Source: CAJWGI01 sp036011785
GTDB taxonomy: Bacteria > Chloroflexota > Anaerolineae > Anaerolineales > UBA11657
Reading direction: 5' to 3'
Assembly: GCA_036011785.1 (NCBI GenBank)
Contig: DASCOB010000077.1
Coordinates: forward strand, 1-24,728
Length of the DNA: 24,728 nt
Shown here piece by piece: positions 1 through 5,523 of the stretch. The notes under the pieces are model-generated. The model made no database searches. It worked only from the letters and a program-made list of their open reading frames with translations, and had not been told where the DNA came from. A program made the translations under genes and the position numbers. Within the stretch, counting starts at the first letter, position 1, and every line of letters starts with the position of its first letter.

Positions 1-1
1 C

Positions 2-265
2 GTCGCGCTGATACTGGCCCCGCAGAGCGGAGAGGAGACTCGCGCGCAGATGCGCGAAAAAGGGATTGAGTTGAAAGAGCGGGGCGAGGCCGGATGGCAC
101 GAGGCGCAGGAGCGCGCCAGACACGCCGCCGAAGATGCCCAGGCGCGCGCGGCGGAAGTGGCCGCCGAGGTGCGCAGCAAAGCCGAAGAAATAGTCCGGG
201 AAGTGGCCGAGACCGCGACAAAGAAAGCGCACCGCGCCACCAAGGGCGGCGGCGCGGAAGCTTAA
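2..265 (+). CDS. YtxH-like protein, 3' part only
   Basis: The frame is open from the window edge, so the true start lies upstream. The first visible residues (VALILAPQSGEETRAQMREK) match the hallmark of YtxH/gas-vesicle-like small stress proteins, in which a short hydrophobic N-terminal segment ends in an APxSGxETR motif. The remaining roughly 70 residues are an alanine-, glutamate- and arginine-rich amphipathic helix, probably coiled coil, ending in a basic, glycine-rich tail. Family members are small membrane-anchored proteins of unclear function, often stress induced. An internal ATG at base 50 would give only the helical tail and is not the likely start. The stop codon overlaps the stop of the convergent nnr gene (TTAA at 262-265). 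Confidence 0.7.
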   Translation, partial: VALILAPQSGEETRAQMREKGIELKERGEAGWHEAQERARHAAEDAQARAAEVAAEVRSKAEEIVREVAETATKKAHRATKGGGAEA

Positions 266-1896
266 GCCTGAGCGAGCGCCGCGGCAATCGCTTTCGGCGT
301 CAACGCGAGCACATCTCCGGCCAGCACGCTGGCCTGCGCGCCTACCTCCCTGGCCGCCAATTCTCCGGCAAGACCGTGCAGAAAGGCCCCGGCCACGGCA
401 GCCGGATACGCACGCAGACCCTGGGCGAGCAGCCCGGTAATCAACCCGGCGAGCACATCCCCTGTACCCGCCCGCGCCAATGCGGCCGTAGCAAAGGGCT
501 GCAGCGTGGCGCTTCCATCCGGCGCAGTCACCACCGTGAAAGCGCCTTTCAGCACGATCACATGCCCCCACTCGGCCGCGAAGCGACGCGCCACCGTGAC
601 ACGGTCCGCCTGAATCTCGTCCTTCGAGAGACCGGTGAGCTGCGCCATTTCGCCCGGGTGCGGGGTGAGCACCGCCGGCGCTGGCAGCAGCCGTGGCCAA
701 TGCGGCAGCGCGGCGAGCAATTTCAGCCCGTCCGCATCCACCACGGTGGGCGGCAGACTGGCCGACCCCGGAGTCTCAGTGGAAGCGCCGCGCTCCGCAC
801 CGAAGCCGATGCGGCCACCGCCAGCCGCACCTCCTTCCAGCAGCAGCGCGCTCAGAAAATCGGCGGTCGGTTTCTCGGTGCCCCAGCCGGGGCCGAGCAG
901 CAGCGCGTCCGTGCGCGAGAGGGCATCCTGCAGCACCCCCGCCCCACCGGCGGAAATCACGCCCATATCGCTAGGAAGAATCAGCCAGGTGGCTTCGGGC
1001 AGCAGCGTGGCCAGCACCGAATGGATTCCGCCGGGCGCGCCGACCGTCACCAGCCCGGCACCCACCCGGTATGCACCCGCCGCCGCAAGATACGCCGCGC
1101 CGGCGTAATTGACCGAGCCGGCCACTACCAGCGCTGCGCCAAATGTGCCCTTGTGCGCGTCGCGCGGGCGTTCCGGCAGCATCACGCCGACCTGCGCAGC
1201 GGAGGCAAGCTCCAGATCCATGCCCGCCAGCGCGGGAAAATCGGGCGGCCAGCCAATGTCGGCAAGCACCAACTCACCGAGCGCATCCGCGCCGGGGAAA
1301 AGGAACTGCCCCACTTTGGCCGCGCCAAAGGTGACGCTGACATCGGCGGGGAGTAGGTTTTCATCCAGCGCGCCGCTGTCGCAATCGAACCCGGAGGGGC
1401 AATCGACGGCCACGCGCAGCACCCCTTCGCGCCCGCGCAGCGCCGCGCCGGCAGCCGCGAGCAGCTCGGCTGCGCGTCCCTTGATGGGCAGCCGAGCGCC
1501 GGTTCCAAAAAGCGCATCTACAAAAACTTCCGCCCCGCGCAACGTGCCCGCGAATTGCTTTCGGCTGGAATCGCTTTCGCAATCATCTACCTCGACGCCG
1601 GCCCGCAATGCTTTGCGCAGATTCTCGTCCCCGCTGTCGCGCGGGCTTAGCGTGAATAGATGCACAATCGCGCCGGCCTCAGCCAGCAAGCGCCCGGCAA
1701 CCAGCCCGTCACCACCGTTGTTGCCCGGCCCGGCCAGTATGACCATGCGCGCCCCGGAGAGCTCCTCCACGCGGGCGCACACGGTCTCGAACACTGCCGC
1801 GCCGGCAAGCTCCATCATGCGCGCATAAGAGATGCCATGTGAATCGGCCTCGGCTTCAAGCGTGCGCATCTGCTCTACGGTGGCTATTTTGGGCAC
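262..1896 (-). CDS. nnr: Bifunctional NAD(P)H-hydrate repair enzyme (epimerase + dehydratase)
   Basis: This cytoplasmic metabolite-repair enzyme epimerises R-NAD(P)HX to the S form and dehydrates S-NAD(P)HX back to NAD(P)H using ADP or ATP. The N-terminal YjeF_N half (about residues 1-215) shows GPGNNGGDG, VDALFGTG and DCPSG. The C-terminal ribokinase-like half shows VVDADG, LTPHPGEM, VLKGAF and the catalytic-site signature ARAGTGDVLAG. Total length (about 544 aa) is slightly long for the fused family, because a Gly/Ala/Ser-rich insertion of about 25 residues precedes VVDADG. A GTG start at 1896 is preferred because GGAGA lies about 10 bases upstream. The alternative GTG at 1905 directly abuts that Shine-Dalgarno sequence and would add three residues. 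The gene begins about 37 bases after tRNA-Arg on the same strand, so it may be read through from the tRNA promoter. Confidence 0.93.
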   Translation of the reverse strand: MPKIATVEQMRTLEAEADSHGISYARMMELAGAAVFETVCARVEELSGARMVILAGPGNNGGDGLVAGRLLAEAGAIVHLFTLSPRDSGDENLRKALRAGVEVDDCESDSSRKQFAGTLRGAEVFVDALFGTGARLPIKGRAAELLAAAGAALRGREGVLRVAVDCPSGFDCDSGALDENLLPADVSVTFGAAKVGQFLFPGADALGELVLADIGWPPDFPALAGMDLELASAAQVGVMLPERPRDAHKGTFGAALVVAGSVNYAGAAYLAAAGAYRVGAGLVTVGAPGGIHSVLATLLPEATWLILPSDMGVISAGGAGVLQDALSRTDALLLGPGWGTEKPTADFLSALLLEGGAAGGGRIGFGAERGASTETPGSASLPPTVVDADGLKLLAALPHWPRLLPAPAVLTPHPGEMAQLTGLSKDEIQADRVTVARRFAAEWGHVIVLKGAFTVVTAPDGSATLQPFATAALARAGTGDVLAGLITGLLAQGLRAYPAAVAGAFLHGLAGELAAREVGAQASVLAGDVLALTPKAIAAALAQA

Positions 1897-1917
1897 GAAT
1901 ATCACTCTCCGCGTGGC

Positions 1918-1931
1918 GAGAGGTTACTCTC
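1918..1931 (-). repeat. Small inverted repeat between tRNA-Arg and nnr
   Basis: On the transcribed (minus) strand, GAGAG and CTCTC flank a four-base loop, forming a short hairpin just 3' of the tRNA. The CTCTC arm could instead pair with the GAGAG inside the nnr Shine-Dalgarno region, so two mutually exclusive hairpins can be drawn. There is no T-tract, so it is not an intrinsic terminator. The stems are only five base pairs, and function is speculative. Confidence 0.35.
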
Positions 1932-1933
1932 AA

Positions 1934-2007
1934 TACCCCCGAGAGGACTTGAACCTCTAACCTGCGGATTAGAAGTCCGCTGCTCTATCCGCTTGAGCTA
2001 CGGGGGC
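1934..2007 (-). tRNA. tRNA-Arg (anticodon UCU)
   Basis: Read on the minus strand, the sequence folds as a complete cloverleaf. The 7-bp acceptor is GCCCCCG with CGGGGGU (a G-U pair at 1-72). The anticodon stem GCGGA/TCCGC encloses the loop CTTCTAA, giving anticodon TCT. The T-arm contains GGTTCAAGTCC and the discriminator base is A. No CCA is encoded. A TGG-TACAAT extended -10 box lies about 15 bases upstream of the 5' end. The anticodon arm is repeated imperfectly about 2.5 kb away. Confidence 0.95.
1962..1985. repeat. Direct repeat copy A (tRNA-Arg anticodon arm)
   Basis: This 24-base segment covers the anticodon arm and the end of the D-stem of tRNA-Arg. It recurs in the same orientation at 4524-4547 with 21 of 24 positions identical, including 12 contiguous bases (CTGCGGATTAGA). 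The anticodon arm is a common integrase attachment core. The two copies flank the AT-richer block carrying the aminotransferase, DoxX-like and MoaD-like genes. Confidence 0.5.
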
Positions 2008-2022
2008 GGGATTGTAACTGAG

Positions 2023-2031
2023 ATTGTACCA
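2023..2031 (-). promoter_or_regulatory. Extended -10 promoter of tRNA-Arg
   Basis: The minus strand reads TGG-TACAAT, with the -10 box at 2023-2028. It predicts transcription from about base 2016, a leader of about nine bases before the tRNA. No good -35 is visible. A second TACAAT at 2011-2016 is too close to the tRNA to act as its -10. The same TGG-TANNAT arrangement precedes tRNA-Gln and other genes in the window. Confidence 0.5.
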
Positions 2032-2215
2032 CTACTGTAGGGAGGGGAGGATTAGGTCGCGCCGCGCGCCGTCCAATCGTTCTGTGTGCTACACAGGGAG
2101 ACCGCGGCCGGACGGCCCGGCTGCCCCTTGCGCAATTAGGGTTCGACGCTGCACGGATGCGCATCCGGTCACCAATTTGCGCGATTCCTCGATGCGGTTC
2201 TCTCCCGATTGAGTG

Positions 2216-2364
2216 TTATCGAATGTCAGGGCGCACGGCCAAGAACTGTTTCACCCCTTCGCGATCTTCCACCGCGGCATTCAAACGGCGGACACCATTC
2301 TCGAGCACATCCAGACCAGATGCCGTTGACAGCCGGATGTAATGTTTGCCCTCCGAACCGGCCA
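2216..2364 (-). other. Displaced C-terminal tail of the aminotransferase (different frame)
   Basis: In this frame the minus strand encodes GSEGKHYIRLSTASGLDVLE and then about 30 further residues before TAA at 2216-2218. That is the normal C-terminal end of this aminotransferase type, including the substrate-binding arginine. The break lies around 2350-2360. The local sequence TTCGGAGGGC would be restored to frame by one additional TTCGG unit, since loss of one copy of a 5-base tandem repeat shifts the frame as observed. It has no start codon or Shine-Dalgarno of its own and is not an independent gene. Confidence 0.75.
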
Positions 2365-3509
2365 AAGGAACGCCGATCGAGCACGGCCACACGGTGATGG
2401 TAAAGTGCAAACATCTGAAACAGCCCTGCCGGCGACGTCTCTTCCCTGTCGGATGCGTTCATTCGCCGGTGATGATCAATGAGGCCCAGACTTTCACAGA
2501 CCGCGCCAATGTTGGGGAAGAGGTAAAAAGCACCGCCAGGTTTCTGGCAGGTGATCCCCTCTACGCGATTCAATTTTTCCCAGATAACGTCTCTGCGTTT
2601 CTGAAAGGTTTCAACCATCTTGCTTACCACAGGTAAGGAAAGTGGGCTTTCCAGTGCCACCCTGGCTGCTTCCTGATTGTAGGGCGGGACGCAGGAAAAG
2701 TAGTTGATGTTCAGATTCTTGAAGACGTCCGCTTCTTCCTCGGTGGGAAAAACCGCGTACCCAATTCGACCACCGGTCCAGGCATAGGTTTTCGAGAATC
2801 CACCGGCAATGATTGTCCGGCTTTCCATGCCCGGAAGGGATGCAATGGAATGGTGGATATTGCCGTCAAAAATGATGTTCTCATAGATTTCATCGGAATA
2901 CACCCTGACCTCCAGCGGGCAGCGACCCCGAATGACTGCGGCAATCGCCTCCAACTGTTCCGGAGATGCTACTCCACCTGTCGGGTTTGAGGGAAAATTG
3001 AGATAGATCAGCTTTGTCCGCGACGTGATCAGTTCCGAAAGCTGCTCGGGCGTGAAAGTGAAATTAGATGATTCGTCCAGGTGCAAGGGCACGGGCACCC
3101 CCTCGACATAGTGGATAAACGACTCGTAGATAGGGAATCCCGGGCTAGGATAGATCACTTCGTTTCCGGGACTGCAGTAAACCTGTTGGACGAGCCCGAT
3201 AGAAGGTTTGCCGCCGGGAAATACGACAACCCTTTCCGCACTTACCTTCAAACCTCGTGTTTCACTGACTTGTTTCGCTATGGCCTGCCTCAGCGTGATC
3301 AGGCCCTTAGGATCACAGTAATGAGTGTTGTCTAGATCTAGCTGTCGTTTGATTTCGTCTTTTATGTGTCTCGGCACTGGAAAATCCGGTTCGCCAAGAT
3401 TGAGCTTTACGACAGCACCGATTTCCTCTTCCACGCGGTCGATGTGCGGCTCGACTTTGAAGGCATTTTCCGTGTCAATGCGGAAAGTTCGTTCTGCGTA
3501 GAGTTTCAT
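2226..3509 (-). CDS. Class I/II PLP-dependent aminotransferase, frameshifted near the 3' end
   Basis: This is a fold-type I aminotransferase. The substrate binding signature NPTG is at residues 175-178, D206/Y209 (DEIY) contact the cofactor, and GGFSKTYAW carries the PLP lysine at residue 240. Homology-like sequence runs to about residue 385 (DRRSFGRFG). The frame then becomes Trp/Cys/Arg-rich nonsense, while the expected ending (GSEGKHYIRLSTASGLDV) continues in another minus frame to a stop at 2216. The product of this ORF therefore lacks the conserved carboxylate-binding arginine (in HYIRLS) and is probably inactive unless the shift is a sequencing error. The specific substrate cannot be assigned. 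The ATG start at 3509 has only a weak GAAGTG upstream. Base composition is clearly AT-richer than the flanking genes, which suggests a foreign origin. Confidence 0.85.
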   Translation of the reverse strand: MKLYAERTFRIDTENAFKVEPHIDRVEEEIGAVVKLNLGEPDFPVPRHIKDEIKRQLDLDNTHYCDPKGLITLRQAIAKQVSETRGLKVSAERVVVFPGGKPSIGLVQQVYCSPGNEVIYPSPGFPIYESFIHYVEGVPVPLHLDESSNFTFTPEQLSELITSRTKLIYLNFPSNPTGGVASPEQLEAIAAVIRGRCPLEVRVYSDEIYENIIFDGNIHHSIASLPGMESRTIIAGGFSKTYAWTGGRIGYAVFPTEEEADVFKNLNINYFSCVPPYNQEAARVALESPLSLPVVSKMVETFQKRRDVIWEKLNRVEGITCQKPGGAFYLFPNIGAVCESLGLIDHHRRMNASDREETSPAGLFQMFALYHHRVAVLDRRSFGRFGGQTLHPAVNGIWSGCAREWCPPFECRGGRSRRGETVLGRAP

Positions 3510-3660
3510 TAGAACACTTCAATTGGGTGGTCAAACATCCTGGCTTTTGTCGCCTGAGATCGGCCAGATTTTGCTGTGGTTGTGGCGAGCCAAGAGGCTG
3601 TGCGCGGGTCTGGCGCGCGGTTTGAAGCCCTGCTAGGGGTCTGACCTGCTGCGGCGATCC

Positions 3661-3681
3661 AAAAAGCCCCTCAACGAGAGC
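3661..3681 (-). terminator. Possible intrinsic terminator of the DoxX-like gene
   Basis: Two bases after the stop codon, the minus strand reads GCTCT, a short loop, GGGGC and then TTTTT. The stem has five pairs, two of them G-U, so it is weak, but the position and T-tract fit. The rest of 3510-3660 shows no convincing gene. Confidence 0.35.
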
Positions 3682-3683
3682 GG

Positions 3684-4067
3684 TCAGTCGTTGCGGCCGG
3701 CGAGTGGTTTCAGTTTCCAGCGGCCATAAGCGATGAAGGCGACAACCGCCGCGAGCAGCAGATTCAACACGATGCTCTGAAATTCCCCCCGTTGAGAGTG
3801 CCACCAGATTGCGCCAATCATGACCAGCCCAAGCCCGGCGCCGGCCTGCGGCGTAAGCCGCGTCTGGATTTTGGTTAAACCCGGCAGGATAAGCCCCAGG
3901 CCGCCAAGTATCTCGGCTGTCCCACTGACAAGGTGCAGCGCGGGCGACAGCTCGTACATCCAACTCATGGTAGCCGGCAATCCTTGTGGAACGACAAAAT
4001 GCAGCACGCCCACGCCAGTGAAATAAACCCCAAACAACACTTGCAGAATCCACAGCAGCAAATTCAT
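3684..4067 (-). CDS. DoxX-like four-helix membrane protein
   Basis: This is a 127-aa integral membrane protein with four hydrophobic segments (roughly residues 3-22, 40-60, 70-95 and 100-118) and a basic C-terminus (GRWKLKPLAGRND). The LFGVYFTGVGVLHF opening and the ETLGG-like segment AEILGGLGLILPG resemble the DoxX/DoxD-like superfamily, whose members are mostly of unknown function, some linked to thiosulfate oxidation or redox stress. The ATG at 4067 is chosen because AAGGAGA sits nine bases upstream. A longer frame to 4193 is open but would add a soluble, non-hydrophobic N-terminus and ignore this strong ribosome binding site. It stands alone with its own probable terminator, inside the AT-richer block. 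Confidence 0.7.
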   Translation of the reverse strand: MNLLLWILQVLFGVYFTGVGVLHFVVPQGLPATMSWMYELSPALHLVSGTAEILGGLGLILPGLTKIQTRLTPQAGAGLGLVMIGAIWWHSQRGEFQSIVLNLLLAAVVAFIAYGRWKLKPLAGRND

Positions 4068-4161
4068 TATATCTTTTCTCCTTTTTAGGGCCAACACCAA
4101 GGTAGGGCGCAGAAAGCGGGTGCCATCGAGATTTCGGAATGTGAAAAGGTTTTGTGACGCC

Positions 4162-4446
4162 TCAGTCAGAGCTGGTCTGTCTCCACGTCCCACTTCTGGA
4201 GCAGCTCACCGGCGGGAACAGGCTGACCTCGTCGCCAGCATGCAGGCACGCATCCCACTCGCAAGCAGCATTGTTGATGAAGATTTTATGCACTTGCTCC
4301 GGCGGGAGTTGCAACGCGCCCACCAGATCGGCAGCCACCGCCCCGGCGGGCACAGTGACCGCTAGCGGCTCAGAAAGCTGCGGGTTGGTATTATGGTTCC
4401 GGAGTGTTGCGTACAGGCGCACTGTAACAGCAATATCTGGGAACAT
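4162..4446 (-). CDS. MoaD/ThiS-like ubiquitin-fold protein lacking terminal Gly-Gly
   Basis: This is a 94-aa protein. VTVRLYATLRN at the N-terminus, the central VHKIFINNAAC and the ending HAGDEVSLFPPV are the signature of MoaD/ThiS sulfur carriers of molybdopterin or thiamin synthesis. Authentic sulfur carriers end in Gly-Gly directly after the PPV(A/S) motif, and that diglycine is adenylated and thiocarboxylated. Here the frame runs on for 14 residues (SCSRSGTWRQTSSD) without Gly-Gly, so canonical sulfur transfer is not expected unless the tail is removed. No MoaE, MoeB or ThiF partner lies nearby. The ATG at 4446 begins the conserved part. It has no Shine-Dalgarno but follows a possible -10 box by seven bases, suggesting a leaderless mRNA. 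The DNA 5' of it (4447-4541) holds the promoter and the second tRNA-like repeat. Confidence 0.75.
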   Translation of the reverse strand: MFPDIAVTVRLYATLRNHNTNPQLSEPLAVTVPAGAVAADLVGALQLPPEQVHKIFINNAACEWDACLHAGDEVSLFPPVSCSRSGTWRQTSSD

Positions 4447-4453
4447 AGGATGG

Positions 4454-4467
4454 AGTCTAGCACAATA
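4454..4467 (-). promoter_or_regulatory. Promoter of the MoaD-like gene
   Basis: The minus strand contains TGC-TAGACT (-10 at 4454-4459), seven bases before the ATG. An overlapping alternative is TATTGT (4462-4467) with TTGCGC (4485-4490) at 17-base spacing. Either reading gives a leader of zero to about nine bases, in keeping with the missing Shine-Dalgarno. Confidence 0.4.
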
Positions 4468-4523
4468 GAAGAAAAAGACGGGCTGCGCAAGCGGGAAACA
4501 CCTACACGTCCGTGGCACAACCG

Positions 4524-4547
4524 CTGCGGATTAGACGTCCACTACTC
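4524..4547. repeat. Direct repeat copy B (tRNA-Arg anticodon-arm-like)
   Basis: This segment matches 1962-1985 at 21 of 24 bases in the same orientation. On the minus strand the anticodon-stem pairing is kept (GTGGA with TCCGC using a G-U pair), and the loop is CGTCTAA instead of CTTCTAA. No T-arm or acceptor sequence continues beyond it, so it is not a tRNA gene. It includes the stop codon of the DinB-like gene. Confidence 0.5.
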
Positions 4548-5027
4548 ACCCCGGCACGAGAGCGCCAGCTCGCGCAGCACGGCCAGCTGGCCGACGTGGT
4601 AGGAGTCATGCCAGCACAATAGGGCGAAGTTCTCCGCCACGGTCGCGCCGAAACTGAGCTCCAGTCCAGGCGGCGTTTCCTCCAACAGTCCTTCGGGGTT
4701 GTTCTGCAGCCAGACGCCGAGCGCCTCGAAGCCCTCCGCCACCGCCGCCAGCAGCCGCTCGAGGGGAACGGCCTCGCTCTCGGGTGTAATCGGCGGCGCA
4801 CCCTGAATGTACAGCCCACGCTCGGCGGCGCTCAGGCGGGGCTGCTGGCGGGTACAACCCAGCAGCGCGTCGCGGTACACGGCCAGATGGCCGAGCACCC
4901 AGTTCATACAATTGCTCTCAAACGGCAGCTGCAGCACGCTCTCGGCATGGGTCAGGCCCTCGGTCTCCTTGACGATTAGGCCCTGATTGCGCTCGAAAAT
5001 GACCTCGAAAATAGCGGCCTGATTCAT
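4542..5027 (-). CDS. DinB-like four-helix metal-binding protein
   Basis: This 161-aa protein of the DinB/YfiT superfamily forms a four-helix bundle that typically binds a divalent metal through three histidines. Here these are H47 (in VLGHLAVYRD) and H140/H144 (in CWHDSYHVGQL), the expected HxxxH in the last helix. Bacterial members are damage-inducible proteins or thiol (bacillithiol/mycothiol-type) transferases, and the exact reaction here is unknown. The ATG at 5027 is preferred to the one at 5042 because AGGAGA lies six bases upstream. It begins one base after the stop of the 160-aa gene, so it is the third gene of the operon starting at the 7178-7207 promoter. Its last two codons and stop lie within repeat copy B, so the original C-terminus may have been altered. 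Confidence 0.85.
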   Translation of the reverse strand: MNQAAIFEVIFERNQGLIVKETEGLTHAESVLQLPFESNCMNWVLGHLAVYRDALLGCTRQQPRLSAAERGLYIQGAPPITPESEAVPLERLLAAVAEGFEALGVWLQNNPEGLLEETPPGLELSFGATVAENFALLCWHDSYHVGQLAVLRELALSCRGE

Positions 5028-5028
5028 G

Positions 5029-5511
5029 CTATTTCTCCTCAATGCCCGCGTCCGGCTGCAGCAGGCACAGCCCCTTGTACACCCGGCGTCCGGATAGCGC
5101 GCGCAAAATGATGTTCGCCTGTGTCTCGCGGCCGATGCGCGTGGACAGCTCGGTCACGGTGAGCGGCTGATTACCGTTAGCGATGAAGACGCGGAATACC
5201 GCATCCACCATCGAGGTGCGGGGCGTCAGATATTCCGTCTGGTAGGCGCAGTGGCTGCGAAGAGTGTAGTACAAAGGGTCGAGACGCGACACCTGCGCCG
5301 TGCACGGGTGCACCCAGTCCAGCACCCGGCCGTCGCTGTCTGCCTCCGCACCGAATTCGGCCTGGTGCTGTTCACACAGGTGACTGCGCAGATAGACGCG
5401 GTATTCGCGCCCGTGGCGTTTCCACCAGTCGAAATCAATGTGAAAGCGCGTGCGCAGCGTCGGGCGTAGTAGTGGCGGTAGGGCGAGAGTGGAAGCGGCG
5501 GGTGCAGTCAT
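5029..5511 (-). CDS. Hypothetical protein with C-terminal winged-helix-like segment
   Basis: This 160-aa protein has no assigned function. It opens with a low-complexity 20 residues, then FHIDFDWWKRHGREYRVYLR, a CEQHQAEF stretch and an aromatic-rich middle. The last 55 residues (about 103-157) look like a winged helix: VDAVFRVFIANGNQPLTVTELSTRIG, a recognition-type helix TQANIILRALS, and a basic wing GRRVYKGL. It lies 12 bases downstream of the 543-aa gene and one base upstream of the DinB-like gene, so it is surely co-transcribed. Conservation of such a pair in Chloroflexota is recalled only loosely. A DNA- or RNA-associated role is inferred from the fold pattern alone. No clear Shine-Dalgarno precedes the ATG, so translational coupling is likely. 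Confidence 0.7.
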   Translation of the reverse strand: MTAPAASTLALPPLLRPTLRTRFHIDFDWWKRHGREYRVYLRSHLCEQHQAEFGAEADSDGRVLDWVHPCTAQVSRLDPLYYTLRSHCAYQTEYLTPRTSMVDAVFRVFIANGNQPLTVTELSTRIGRETQANIILRALSGRRVYKGLCLLQPDAGIEEK

Positions 5512-5523
5512 GGGGAGTGATGG

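Noticed and set aside
94..1356. Long plus-strand open frame (420 codons) opposite nnr
   Set aside because: It is a shadow of the GC-rich codon pattern of nnr. The Arg/Gly/His-rich translation has no family resemblance, and it overlaps both YtxH and nnr.
2008..2215. Possible small genes between the aminotransferase tail and tRNA-Arg
   Set aside because: Short frames here have no ribosome binding site or recognisable product. Only the tRNA promoter is supported.
3475..4053. 192-codon minus-strand frame across the aminotransferase start and the DoxX-like gene
   Set aside because: It is a different frame within DoxX-like coding sequence, with no good start and a composition typical of a shadow frame.
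4165..4205. Alternative reading of the MoaD-like tail in another frame (GELLQKWDVETDQL)
   Set aside because: It reads plausibly but also does not give Gly-Gly, so a frameshift does not restore a canonical MoaD.
4524..4547. A second tRNA gene at repeat copy B
   Set aside because: Only the anticodon arm is tRNA-like. No T-arm or acceptor stem follows, and U33 is replaced by G.
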